Assembly (NCBI RefSeq): GCF_014230145.1
Contig: NZ_JACHVC010000012.1
Coordinates: 1,183,001 to 1,247,000, forward strand
Direction: 5' to 3'
Source of the DNA: Pelagicoccus albus
GTDB taxonomy: Bacteria > Verrucomicrobiota > Verrucomicrobiia > Opitutales > Opitutaceae
DNA: 64,000 bases
How positions within the stretch are numbered: position 1 is the first letter of the stretch; every line of letters begins with the position of its first letter. Shown here piece after piece: positions 8,517 through 17,636 of the stretch. A model generated the notes under the pieces. It was not told where the DNA came from, ran no database searches, and was given only the letters and a program-made list of their open reading frames with translations. A program made the position numbers and the translations under genes.

Positions 8517-11500
8517 ATGAAAACCTCAAACAGACAAATAAGTCCTTTTCGCCCGAAAATCGTTTTAGGTCGGAAAGCTATTCGAAAACTTGCGTCGCCG
8601 GTTTTGGCCTTGGCACTTGCATCTGTATCCGTCGCTCAGGACCGGACTGTGTTGTTCGATGTGGATGCTGAAGGTGAGGCTAAGCGTATCGAAACTTGGG
8701 GTTTGGATACGGCGTGGCTTGATGCTGGTAATGTGATTCGGGGAGTCGAGTTCATGGGGAAGCCACAGGTCGATGTGATCCGGTTTTCCTTCACGGGAGA
8801 TAGGGCGTTGGTAAATGGTGACCTTGAGTCTTCCCGACAGGCCGAATTCGATGAACGTATGCGAATCGTAGATACTTACACCGAATCCGATACAGAGCTG
8901 TATTTCAATAACGACTCGGACGGAATCGACTCATACTTTCAAGGTACAAATGGTGTTGAACCAGAGCGTTGGGTAGAACTGATCGATCTTACGCGAAGGA
9001 AGGCGGAAGCTGCAGGAAGGACTGTTGTTTCGGTGGCTCCATTTAATGAACCAGATCTCTTGGAAAACAATCTGGGTACCGTTGATAGTTTGAAGGAGAT
9101 ATGTGAGATAATAAAAAATGATACCCGCTACAAAGACGAGTGGTCCGATATCCGTCTAAGTGGAGGGAATACGCTTAACAATGACCTCGCAATCGCATGG
9201 TACAGTCAGCTGAAGACGGTTGTCGATGAGGGGACTACCCACCAATTAGCCGGAAATTTCGATACTTATGCCGCTTTTTTTGAATACGTTTCTGAGAATG
9301 GCGGATTAGGAACAAACGACGAATTGCACAACGTCATGGAAGCCATGGTGGGTGCCGAATATGGCATGAACGCCGGCATATGGTGGGGAAGTGCCGAATA
9401 TGCTCGCGGAGAGTTCGTCAAAACCAGTGATGGGCAGCGACTCGGCTATGCTGAGCATAGGACGAACTGGACCGCAGCTTCAGTTTATCGGGGTCTCGAT
9501 GGCAAGGTCCAAGCATTTGTAGGTGAATCTGAGCGACAGGCTCGGCCCACCACTTATCTTTTTGTATCCAAAGATCGCGACGTTTATTTTGACGGCGTTG
9601 GTCCGCAGCGATCATATCTGGTCAGCACTACGGGAGGTACGGGTTATCAAACTGAGAATCACCACAACGCGGAGCGCGTGGTGCACGTGACTTGGGGAGA
9701 GGATATCCAACCTGAAATTGCAGGACGCTATACCCTGGTCAATCGCCACAGTGGAATGGTATTGGAGGTGGCTGGAGGAAGTACGGAAAATGGAGCCAAC
9801 TTTCAGCAAGGCGAAGCCAATTATGAAGCCTACCAGTCTTGGCTAGTTAACCGAGTCCCTAAGACGGTGGGAGGTGACTGGACCTATTTTTCAATCAAAC
9901 CCTACCACGCCAGTGAGAAAACGGGTGATGTTTGGAACTGGAATTTGGATGCAGGAGCGGATGTACGTCTCTATGATTATGGGGCAGGGAGCAACCAGCA
10001 ATGGATTCTTGAGTACGTGGAGAATGGATACTTTACCATCCGTAGTCGCTACAGTGGAAAGTATTTGGAGGTCGCGGGCGGATCTTCGGCAGCGGGAGCG
10101 AACGTCCAGCTTGGGAATGGAAACGGAGAGGCATATCAGCAGTGGCGACTGATTCCTGCGGGAGCAATGGTCGAGTCGGATGCTCCCGTAAGCCCTGGAG
10201 GATTGACCGCGATCCAGCAATCTGCCTCTGTCCGTCTCGAATGGTTAGCGAATACAGAGTCTGACCTAAAAGGGTACAATGTCTACCGCTCTACTGATCC
10301 AGATTCTGGATATGATCTAATTGCTCGAGGCATTACCACAGCTCGTTTTGTAGATAAGGCGGCAAACCGTAGCGATGTCACATACTCCTATTACGTTCGC
10401 AGTTCGGACATGTCGCTTAATCTTTCAGAGGCCTCGGAAAAAGTTTCTGCCAGTCCAACAGGTATTTCTCCTCGTTTGGTTTACTTCGACTTCGAGCAGG
10501 ATACTTCCGACAGCTCTGGAAACGCCAACGATTTGGAACCAAGTTCCGACGCAGGTTACGTGGTTGGGAAAAATGGTGAAAACTCCCTCTATTTCAACGG
10601 CGCTACTTTCTACGCGAACCTCCCAGCTAATGTGGTGAACCACGACCAGCTTACTATTTCTACTTGGGTCTACTGGACGGGTAGCTCCGATGAGCAAAGA
10701 GTATTCGATTTTTCTGACGGAGAAGGTTCTGGGCTTAGTTTCACGCCGAAGTCTGCTGCGGGAGGATCGCGCTTCTTGATAGAGTTCGGTGAGCTTTCTA
10801 CCGAACTGCTGGGAGCAGAGCTACCCAGCTCCAGTTGGACGCACGTTGCGGTGACTATGGACGGCTCGCGGGCTGCTCTTTACCTAAATGGAGTCCTCGC
10901 CGATTCTGCGGATAGTTCTCTTAAGCCTTCGGAAATCAATCCCTTCCTCAACTACCTCGGAAAGGGTTCCTCTAGTACTGCGACACTCTTTGCGGGGCGT
11001 TTGGATGATTTCCAGATGTACGGTTTTGCCGTCCCTGCCGAAGATATCCCAGCATTAGCTGAACTTGAGGTACCCGCCCCTCCGAGCCCGGAGGCAGTTT
11101 ATGAACAAGGGGAGGTTTTTCTTATTTGGCCCGCGATAACGGGTGCAAGCGATTACGTGATATCACGTTCGGCCTCTGCGGACGGAGTGTTCGAGATTAT
11201 AGACACTGTATCCGAAAGTTGGTACACCGATTCATCGATTATTGGAGGGCAGAGCTACTACTACCTTGTCTTAGCGTCAAATTCGGTTGGTGAGAGCTCG
11301 GGCGTAGAAGCTCTGCTGGTCGAGACTGTACCTCCCGCCGAAACGTGGAGAATGGAGCATTTCGGAGTTTCGGAAAGTTTGGGAGACGCTGCGGATCTGG
11401 CGGATCCGGATGGTGATGGAGTCGTGAACCTCCTCGAGCGTGCTTTTGGCGGAGATCCCTTGGTACCTGACGTAAGCGTTTCGCCGCGCATCGATTCTTC

Positions 11501-11717
11501 GCAACCGATGCTCAGCTTGCTTTATAGAATCTCGACCGCCGCCACGGACCTTGAGATTGTAGTGGAAGCGTCTTCTGGCTTGGAGGGAGATTGGACGGAA
11601 TCCGAGGGTGTAACCGAAACGATCGAGACGTTCGAAGGCGTGGAGCTCTTACGCCACAGCAAGACCTTAAATGAAGGGGAATCCGTGTTACTCCGAGTCG
11701 GGGTGAAGGAACGTTGA
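8517..11717 (+). CDS. Secreted modular protein: glycoside hydrolase-like barrel + ricin-type lectin + FN3 + LamG + FN3
   Basis: 1,066 residues with a long N-region signal peptide (cleavage near SVAQ, about residue 41). About residues 42-400 look like a (beta/alpha)8 hydrolase: NEPD with Glu178 and EAMVGAEYG with Glu281 are plausible acid/base and nucleophile positions of a clan GH-A-type enzyme, but no family was recognised. About 402-545 hold two ricin/CBM13-like repeats (SGMVLEVAGG and SGKYLEVAGG, each followed by a Q-x-W-type block). FN3 lies at about 555-648, LamG/concanavalin-like at 652-845, and a second FN3 at 853-940. The C-terminus has DPDGDGVVNLLE, a segment common at the ends of secreted verrucomicrobial proteins. 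It lies just downstream of the receptor terminator and has its own palindromic upstream site. The likely job is extracellular polysaccharide binding and cleavage. Confidence 0.8.
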   Translation: MKTSNRQISPFRPKIVLGRKAIRKLASPVLALALASVSVAQDRTVLFDVDAEGEAKRIETWGLDTAWLDAGNVIRGVEFMGKPQVDVIRFSFTGDRALVNGDLESSRQAEFDERMRIVDTYTESDTELYFNNDSDGIDSYFQGTNGVEPERWVELIDLTRRKAEAAGRTVVSVAPFNEPDLLENNLGTVDSLKEICEIIKNDTRYKDEWSDIRLSGGNTLNNDLAIAWYSQLKTVVDEGTTHQLAGNFDTYAAFFEYVSENGGLGTNDELHNVMEAMVGAEYGMNAGIWWGSAEYARGEFVKTSDGQRLGYAEHRTNWTAASVYRGLDGKVQAFVGESERQARPTTYLFVSKDRDVYFDGVGPQRSYLVSTTGGTGYQTENHHNAERVVHVTWGEDIQPEIAGRYTLVNRHSGMVLEVAGGSTENGANFQQGEANYEAYQSWLVNRVPKTVGGDWTYFSIKPYHASEKTGDVWNWNLDAGADVRLYDYGAGSNQQWILEYVENGYFTIRSRYSGKYLEVAGGSSAAGANVQLGNGNGEAYQQWRLIPAGAMVESDAPVSPGGLTAIQQSASVRLEWLANTESDLKGYNVYRSTDPDSGYDLIARGITTARFVDKAANRSDVTYSYYVRSSDMSLNLSEASEKVSASPTGISPRLVYFDFEQDTSDSSGNANDLEPSSDAGYVVGKNGENSLYFNGATFYANLPANVVNHDQLTISTWVYWTGSSDEQRVFDFSDGEGSGLSFTPKSAAGGSRFLIEFGELSTELLGAELPSSSWTHVAVTMDGSRAALYLNGVLADSADSSLKPSEINPFLNYLGKGSSSTATLFAGRLDDFQMYGFAVPAEDIPALAELEVPAPPSPEAVYEQGEVFLIWPAITGASDYVISRSASADGVFEIIDTVSESWYTDSSIIGGQSYYYLVLASNSVGESSGVEALLVETVPPAETWRMEHFGVSESLGDAADLADPDGDGVVNLLERAFGGDPLVPDVSVSPRIDSSQPMLSLLYRISTAATDLEIVVEASSGLEGDWTESEGVTETIETFEGVELLRHSKTLNEGESVLLRVGVKER

Positions 11718-11764
11718 AACCTTGATGTCAGACGCTTGAATCGCGCGACGTATCCAGCAGCAGC

Positions 11765-12406
11765 TCAGTCCAGGTGAATAATGCCGTGGCGGATTGCTTC
11801 GATGGCGGCTTCGGTTCGGTCTCGGACGTGCAGTTTCGAGAAGAGCGTTTTGAGGTGGGATTTGACGGTTTCTTCCGAAATGGAAAGGCGCGAGGCGATC
11901 TCCTTGTTGCTTCTTCCTTTGGTAAGGGCTTCGAGCACGTCGCGTTCGCGCTCGGTTAGTTGATCTCGTTTTGACCGCTCTTTCAGGCGTTGGGCGACGC
12001 TGTCAGGTAGTGATGCCTCGCCTCGAAAAACGTTTCGCACTGTCTCGGCGATATCCTCGATGGGCATGTCTTTGAGCAGGTAGGACGCGGCTCCGGATTG
12101 GAGGGCTCGATGAATATCCTCATCCCAGTCGAAAGTTGAGAGAACGATAATCCGGGCGTCCGGGTATTGCTTGCGGATTTGCAAGATGGCATCCGCTCCA
12201 CCCATTCCCGGCATACGCAGATCCATGAGCACTACGTCAGGTTTGGTGTCTTCGTAGACTTCTACCGCTTCCTCCCCATCGGAGGCTTCGGCGATGACAG
12301 ACATGCCTTTCTGGCTATTTATGAGGGAAATCAAGCCCATGCGCATGGGGGGATGGTCATCGGCGATCATCACTTTTATCGTCTCAATCGTTTCTGTCTC
12401 TGTCAT
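11765..12406 (-). CDS. NarL/FixJ-family response regulator (partner of adjacent kinase)
   Basis: 213 residues: an N-terminal receiver domain (about 10-130; acidic pocket IADDHP, phospho-acceptor Asp62 in LMDLRMPGMGG, switch residues in VLSTFDWDED, Lys in LLKDMP) and a C-terminal LuxR helix-turn-helix (about 148-210; LTERERDVLEALTKGRSNKE, then SEETVKSHLKTLFSKL). It starts 2 bp after the stop of the histidine kinase at 12409-14553 on the same strand, so the two are co-transcribed. It binds DNA after phosphorylation by that kinase. It is a close paralogue of the regulator at 14758-15465. The gene converges on the hydrolase at 8517-11717. Confidence 0.95.
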   Translation of the reverse strand: MTETETIETIKVMIADDHPPMRMGLISLINSQKGMSVIAEASDGEEAVEVYEDTKPDVVLMDLRMPGMGGADAILQIRKQYPDARIIVLSTFDWDEDIHRALQSGAASYLLKDMPIEDIAETVRNVFRGEASLPDSVAQRLKERSKRDQLTERERDVLEALTKGRSNKEIASRLSISEETVKSHLKTLFSKLHVRDRTEAAIEAIRHGIIHLD

Positions 12407-12408
12407 GT

Positions 12409-14553
12409 CTAGTCTTGGGCTGTCGCTTTGATTTCGGTTCCTTTTCCTACTTCGCTTTTTATCTCGATCTCGCCCCCGAGCAGTTCGATTCGCTCTTGGA
12501 TCCCAACCAATCCGAAACTGCGTTTCGCACCAGAGGGAACGGCGTCGGTGCGGAAGCCTTTCCCGTTATCCGAGATGCTTAGCTCAACTTTTCGTTCGCT
12601 GTAGACGAGCCTTACGGAAATGCGGGTTGGTTCGGCGTGCTTGCAGGCGTTGGTGACTGCCTCTTGTCCGATTCGCAGGAGATTGTTTTCCACGATTGGG
12701 GGCAGGCGTCGGCGATCGCCTTTGATTTCGACGAGGGTGTCGATGCCGGTATTTTCGGTTAGCTGCGTGGCGATTCTCTTTAGGGCCCCTCCGAGGTCAT
12801 ATTTTTCTAAGACCTGAGAGCGCATGTTCCAGATCGATTCACGGGCGTCCGCGAGGGCTGTGCGAGCAAGTTTGTGGGCGGTTTGAATGTGGTTTTGAGT
12901 AGGTTCGCTGAGGTTTTTTGAATCCGTACGAACGAGTTCGAGGTGCACGGAGATCGCCCCGATGTTTTGTGCCAGTGTATCGTGAATCTCGCGTGCGACT
13001 CGGTTACGCTCTGAAAGGATAGCGGAAAATTCCGATTCTGCCATCGCCCGCTGCAATTGTTGTTCACGGAAACGCCGTTTGGAGAACCAGACGATACCGG
13101 CGATCATAATGAGGGCTAGGACTAAGACGGCGCCCAAGGCGTAGGAGATGCGTTGCGCGTTCCACCAGGGGGCGGGAGTGATGATAGCTAAGTCTTCGGG
13201 ACTGCGCAGAAGGAGGTGCAGCGACTCCGAAAACCAGATGCCGTTGAGAGGCTTGGTTTCGCCTTCTCCGACTGTGGCTATGCCGGATGCTCGAACGATG
13301 CTGCCGGGGCGCCAGTCAGCGAGGGAGTCAAAGTCTGAGCTGCTGAGGAGCGAAGCTCGTACGGTGGTGCCGAGTGCCTCCAGAGTAAGCTCTACGCTTT
13401 CCGCGTAACGCTGGATTTCGGTCAGTTCGGCCTCCAGTTGCACGAGATCCGAATCGTGCCTGATGATCATGCGAAGGTCCTGCAGCGGGACCGGCTCGGG
13501 CGGGGTCGTTTGGCTGGTTTTCTTGAATTCCGCGTCCTCCAACACGGGGCTATAGGTGCCCGGTTCGGGGAAGCCCAAGACGTCAATTACGTCGCCGGGT
13601 GAGAGGGATTCGGTTTGAGGGGCTTGGATTTGAAGGCTTTGTCCACGATCTCGGATCCAAACCGCAATCCCTTCTCTTTGGTGAGTCACGACGCCACGTA
13701 CGTGAACTCGTCGGCCAGGGTTTCCGCCAGTGTGGTCAAAGGTTGAGAGGCTAGAGACGGGGCGAGTCTCTCCCTCGAAGTCTCGATGTAGGGGAGGTTC
13801 GATGATTTCGGGCACCTCATCGTGGAGTGTGTGGATATTGGGCCGGACGAATTGGCGGTTCCCGTTGTGCAAATAGAAGCAGTGCCCCGTCACGCGAATC
13901 TTGGCGTCGATATAGAGAGCGGGATCGAGAATACTAGTGACCTCTACTACGGAGGTTGAATTCCCATCAGCCAGCTTGAGTTTTGTATGCATGTTTTCGG
14001 GATCGGGCTCTGGCTGGTCCGGACCAGGCACCAGTATGTCAGGCACGATCTCCATGTTTCGCACGATTCCTTCGACCTGCACCCAATAAGCGTCCATCTG
14101 GCCGTAGCTTAGCTCTGCGATGGTAGTCTTGATCGGTTTTGGAACCTCTACGGTGCCGATTTTCTTGATGGATCTAGCGTAGGCGCAAGGGGCGTAGTCA
14201 CCCGGATTTGTTACGCCGACCACTTCGACGAGATCTCCGATCTCAAACCCCTCGCTGAGATGGGGTTCGGTGAAGATGAAGAGCGGTCCTGTTTCGTCCT
14301 GAAAGGAGAAAGAAAACGCGCCGCTGCCCATGAAGCAACCTCGCAAGAGGATGGGCCGCTCTTCTGCTGCTTCTTCTGGAGTCAAGGCGCGAGCCTGCGC
14401 TGCTGTGGTGATGAGGTTTGGATCTTCCTCTGCCGATAGGCTGGGAGAAAAATATCCAGCTAGCAGTGAATGGGCGACGAGTAAGATCACCACTAATCTG
14501 TAGGGAGATGAATGCGTCAATGGGGTGTAGGCGGTAGGATGAAATCGAACCAT
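12409..14553 (-). CDS. Membrane sensor histidine kinase (HisKA_3 type) with OB-fold-like sensor region
   Basis: 714 residues. A hydrophobic N-terminal signal/anchor (RLVVILLVAHSLLAGYF) is followed by a roughly 420-residue exported region with about three OB-like beta modules (pattern F-x-DETG, then G-D-x-V-E-V-x-G). One membrane helix lies at about 471-490 (GAVLVLALIMIAGIVWF). The kinase core has His524 in ERNRVAREIHDTLAQ, then an N-box (QEAVTNACKHA) and G-boxes (DNGKGF; SFGLVGIQERIELLGG), as in NarX/DesK-type kinases. Position next to glycan enzymes suggests it senses a polysaccharide-derived signal, but the ligand is unknown. The response regulator follows directly. The kinase and the second regulator at 14758 are transcribed divergently from a roughly 200-bp region. 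Confidence 0.93.
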   Translation of the reverse strand: MVRFHPTAYTPLTHSSPYRLVVILLVAHSLLAGYFSPSLSAEEDPNLITTAAQARALTPEEAAEERPILLRGCFMGSGAFSFSFQDETGPLFIFTEPHLSEGFEIGDLVEVVGVTNPGDYAPCAYARSIKKIGTVEVPKPIKTTIAELSYGQMDAYWVQVEGIVRNMEIVPDILVPGPDQPEPDPENMHTKLKLADGNSTSVVEVTSILDPALYIDAKIRVTGHCFYLHNGNRQFVRPNIHTLHDEVPEIIEPPLHRDFEGETRPVSSLSTFDHTGGNPGRRVHVRGVVTHQREGIAVWIRDRGQSLQIQAPQTESLSPGDVIDVLGFPEPGTYSPVLEDAEFKKTSQTTPPEPVPLQDLRMIIRHDSDLVQLEAELTEIQRYAESVELTLEALGTTVRASLLSSSDFDSLADWRPGSIVRASGIATVGEGETKPLNGIWFSESLHLLLRSPEDLAIITPAPWWNAQRISYALGAVLVLALIMIAGIVWFSKRRFREQQLQRAMAESEFSAILSERNRVAREIHDTLAQNIGAISVHLELVRTDSKNLSEPTQNHIQTAHKLARTALADARESIWNMRSQVLEKYDLGGALKRIATQLTENTGIDTLVEIKGDRRRLPPIVENNLLRIGQEAVTNACKHAEPTRISVRLVYSERKVELSISDNGKGFRTDAVPSGAKRSFGLVGIQERIELLGGEIEIKSEVGKGTEIKATAQD

Positions 14554-14707
14554 TCGTTCGTCTATGAAAACGACTAATGGATCGGGGATAGGTGACTTAC
14601 TAGTATAGCAATCAAGTTGCGGGGCAAGGGGAATAGAGGGCTCTCAGCTCGTGTATCAGGATTTTGGGCCCGCAGAAAATTCGTAAATTTGCTGAAAGAG
14701 GTCAAAT

Positions 14708-14723
14708 TCACCCTAATGGGTGA
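14708..14723. promoter_or_regulatory. Operator-like palindrome TCACCC-TAAT-GGGTGA
   Basis: A perfect 6-bp-arm palindrome with a 4-nt spacer lies in the divergent region between the kinase gene (start 14553) and the second regulator (start 14758), 34 bp before the latter. It is a candidate binding site for one of the two NarL-type regulators, by position only. Confidence 0.4.
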
Positions 14724-14757
14724 GGGCGGGTCGGGCTGTTTTCTGTTAATGTAGCGA

Positions 14758-15465
14758 ATGGCGGATTGGCTCATCTGCCTTACCCCGAAAATGAATTCTG
14801 GAATCCCCAAAGACACGTCGGAGGAGACCCGTGAGGCATCTCGTTCGAACATAAAGATACTGGTCGTTGACGACCATCCCTCGATGCGGATGGGAATCAT
14901 CGCTTTGATCGACAGTCAGCCCAACATGGAGGTCGTTGCGGAAGCTTCGGATGGTGAGGAGGCGATCGAGGTCTATGACGACGTTTTGCCAGACATCGTC
15001 CTGATGGACCTGCGCATGCATCGCATGGGTGGAGCGGAAGCTATCCTCTCGATCTGCAGGAAGCATCCGGATGCTAAAATTATCGTACTCTCTACTTACG
15101 ATTTAGACGAGGATATCTATCGAGCCATTCAAAGCGGGGCCAAATCCTATCTGCTCAAAGACATGGCCGTAGAAGAAATTGCGGGAACGATTCGGGGGGT
15201 ATTCGAGGGAGACGAGATACTCCCCCGCCAGGTCGCCGATCGCTTGGAAGAACGGTCCCAGCGCCAGCAGTTGACTGAACGAGAAAAAGAAGTCCTAGAG
15301 TCGCTGATCAAGGGTCGTAGCAACAAGGAGATCGCTCAAAATCTGTCCGTTTCAGATGAAACAGTAAAATCCCATCTGAAGACGCTTTTCGTCAAATTGG
15401 GTGTTAGAGATCGTACTGAGGCAGCCATTACAGCGATACGTCACGGTATTGTGCATCTGCACTGA
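14758..15465 (+). CDS. Second NarL/FixJ-family response regulator, divergent paralogue
   Basis: 235 residues from ATG 14758. ATG 14791 is a credible alternative because the first 11 residues have no counterpart in the paralogue; neither start has a clear ribosome-binding site. The receiver has VVDDHP, Asp84 (LMDLRMHRMGG), VLSTYDLDED and LLKDMA; the LuxR domain has LTEREKEVLESLIKGRSNKE and SDETVKSHLKTLF. It is strongly similar along its whole length to the regulator at 11765-12406. The normally conserved Pro two residues after the Leu-Arg of the acceptor loop (DLRMP) is His here. No kinase lies beside it in its own operon, so it may be driven by the divergent kinase or act as an orphan. It lies directly upstream of the alpha-galactosidase gene and could control it. 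Confidence 0.92.
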   Translation: MADWLICLTPKMNSGIPKDTSEETREASRSNIKILVVDDHPSMRMGIIALIDSQPNMEVVAEASDGEEAIEVYDDVLPDIVLMDLRMHRMGGAEAILSICRKHPDAKIIVLSTYDLDEDIYRAIQSGAKSYLLKDMAVEEIAGTIRGVFEGDEILPRQVADRLEERSQRQQLTEREKEVLESLIKGRSNKEIAQNLSVSDETVKSHLKTLFVKLGVRDRTEAAITAIRHGIVHLH

Positions 15466-15566
15466 GATCGTCTACGCGATCATTTAGGCCAGCCCCGGAT
15501 TTACTCGCGGGTCCGTTTCCCCCAAAAAGGTGATAGGCGCCTGTTGTGGGAAATGTTAGCTTATTC

Positions 15567-15583
15567 GGTCGATTTGTTCGACC
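15567..15583. promoter_or_regulatory. Operator-like palindrome GGTCGA-TTTGT-TCGACC
   Basis: Perfect 6-bp arms with a 5-nt spacer end 22 bp before the alpha-galactosidase start codon, a position suited to control of that gene. The regulator is unknown. Confidence 0.42.
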
Positions 15584-15605
15584 ACACCCCTAACTTTACC
15601 TCTTT

Positions 15606-17387
15606 ATGAAGCCACTAATCGTTTGCGGTGCCGTTGCCGCCCTTAGTTTCTCTTTCAACCCCGTTCAAGCTGAACCCAGCCACTGGGTGCTAGCCCCCAC
15701 TCCGCCAATGGGTTGGAATAGTTGGGATATATTCGGGACCTCAGTCACCGAGGCCCAGGTTCGGGAGCAAGCCGATGCCATGGCGGAGCTGCTCTTGCCC
15801 TCGGGCTACGATGTATTGACGGTAGACATACAGTGGTACGAGCCGGGCGCCACCGGTCACCACTATAAGGCTGGTGCGGAGTTGAGTATGGATCAATATA
15901 GTCGGCTAACTCCGGCTGTGAACCGATTTCCTTCAGCCGAAGGCGGAAAAGGCTTCAAGCCTCTTGCCGATTACGTGCGTTCGAAGGGGTTGAAGTTCGG
16001 TATCCACATTATGCGAGGAATTCCTCGCCAAGCTGTGGACCGCGACACCGCCCTTTTAGGCACAGATGCGACTGCAGCGGAGGTTGGGATCGTTTCTTCG
16101 ATCTGTCCTTGGAATCCGGATATGTACGGTGTGGATGCTACGACCGAAGATGGCCAAGCCTACTACGATTCGATTTTTCAAATGTATGCCGATTGGGGAG
16201 TCGACTATGTGAAGGTGGATGATATCTCCCGCCCCTATGACGATGTGCAAAAGGCGGAAATCGAAGCCATTCGCAAGGCCATCGACAAAACAGGTCGGCC
16301 GATCGTCCTAAGCCTATCTCCAGGAGCGACTCCGATAGAGGCGGGTGAGCATGTTTCCGAGCATGCGAACTTATGGCGTATCACTGATGATTTCTGGGAT
16401 CGTTGGGGCCTTCTTGAGGCGATGTTTGAGAGAACGGATACGTGGACTCCATTCCGTAAGCCCGGCGCTTGGCCGGATGCAGATATGCTGCCAATTGGGA
16501 TTGTTGAATTTGATCGCCCAACCAATTTCACCAAAGATGAGCAGTATACCTTGATGACGCTTTGGTGCATTGCTCGCTCTCCCCTGATCTTTGGTGGAGA
16601 TATGACCAAACTGGATGACTTCACTTTGAAAATGCTGACCCACCCGCCGATGCTTGAGGTCAATCAAAACAGCACTAACAATCGGCAAGTTTCTCGCGAA
16701 CGAAACCATATCGTTTGGGTGGCGGACGTTCCTGGAAGCGATGACAAATATGTCGCTCTCTTTAATGCTCAAAGCGAGGGAGAGAATCTCGACTTCGAAG
16801 ATGCAGACTATGCAAGTCCCGTTATCGCCGGTAAGGGGCAGTCGCAAGAAGTATCACTGAATATTGGTGACGCTACTCGACTGGTGCTTTTTGTTACCGA
16901 CGGAGGCGATGGCATTAGCTGGGATCACGCCGTTTGGGTAGAGCCGACTCTGCATGGCCCAGAGGGGACTCTCAGCTTAACCGAACTGGAATGGACCTAC
17001 GCGGATTCTGGTTGGGGAAGCCCTCAGGTGGACCTGACTTGCGAGGGGCAACCTTTGAAGGCCGAAGGTAATTCTGTATCCGGAATCGGGACACATTCCC
17101 AATCCAAAATCATTTTCGATATTCCAGCTGGTTACGATCGCTTCACGACTAAAGGAGTGGTGACGGAGGATGGTTCGGTCATGTTTGGCGTGCTAGCAGA
17201 AGATGCCAGCAAATCGATCGAAGTGGATACGTCGGTCTCTGTCGCCCTCAAGGATCTCGGTCTTAGTGGCAAGGTAAAGGTGGTAGACCTTTGGACAGAG
17301 GAGGCGCTCGGCGAGTTTGAAGGCAATTTCGAGCGAGAAATCGCACCGCACGGAGCGGGACTATACCGTTTTACGCCGCTTCTCTAA
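15606..17387 (+). CDS. Secreted GH27 alpha-galactosidase with C-terminal NPCBM-like domain
   Basis: 593 residues with a signal peptide (cleavage near VQAEP). The catalytic barrel starts with the GH27 hallmark PPMGWNSWDIFG (about residue 35). The nucleophile is Asp205 in YVKVDD and the acid/base is probably Asp262 in WRITDDFWDRW, followed by the TLWCIARSPLIFGGD block typical of the family. After an antiparallel beta domain, about 455-593 form an NPCBM-like galactose-binding module (W-T-Y-A-D-S-G-W-G, then GIGTHSQSKIIFDIP). The enzyme removes terminal alpha-galactosyl (or related alpha-linked) residues from oligosaccharides outside the cytoplasm. It follows the orphan-like regulator and ends at a bidirectional terminator facing the GH30 gene. 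Confidence 0.92.
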   Translation: MKPLIVCGAVAALSFSFNPVQAEPSHWVLAPTPPMGWNSWDIFGTSVTEAQVREQADAMAELLLPSGYDVLTVDIQWYEPGATGHHYKAGAELSMDQYSRLTPAVNRFPSAEGGKGFKPLADYVRSKGLKFGIHIMRGIPRQAVDRDTALLGTDATAAEVGIVSSICPWNPDMYGVDATTEDGQAYYDSIFQMYADWGVDYVKVDDISRPYDDVQKAEIEAIRKAIDKTGRPIVLSLSPGATPIEAGEHVSEHANLWRITDDFWDRWGLLEAMFERTDTWTPFRKPGAWPDADMLPIGIVEFDRPTNFTKDEQYTLMTLWCIARSPLIFGGDMTKLDDFTLKMLTHPPMLEVNQNSTNNRQVSRERNHIVWVADVPGSDDKYVALFNAQSEGENLDFEDADYASPVIAGKGQSQEVSLNIGDATRLVLFVTDGGDGISWDHAVWVEPTLHGPEGTLSLTELEWTYADSGWGSPQVDLTCEGQPLKAEGNSVSGIGTHSQSKIIFDIPAGYDRFTTKGVVTEDGSVMFGVLAEDASKSIEVDTSVSVALKDLGLSGKVKVVDLWTEEALGEFEGNFEREIAPHGAGLYRFTPLL

Positions 17388-17540
17388 AATTTGTGTTACG
17401 CCCAAGATTGGGCATAAGAGTTGGGTTATGGGCGGGTCGTTCCGGTTGGGGCGATTTGCCTTTTTGTAATCACTTATTCGCTGCCACTCGGTGTTCGATC
17501 CCGTCGTGAATTGTAGTGTTGCGAGCTCCTTAGAGGCAAA

Positions 17541-17575
17541 AAAGCCGATGCAGGAAGCTTCCTGGCATCGGCTTT
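17541..17575. terminator. Bidirectional terminator between GH27 and GH30 genes
   Basis: An 11-bp stem AAAGCCGATGC / GCATCGGCTTT encloses a nested AGGAAG/CTTCCT. The flanking A-run on the left gives a U-run for the minus-strand GH30 gene. The right-side TTTC gives a weaker one for the plus strand. Confidence 0.75.
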
Positions 17576-17636
17576 CGTTAGGGGAGGGAGGTCTGTATCC
17601 GTATGATTTGTACGCCTTAGTTCTTATAGGGGCGCT

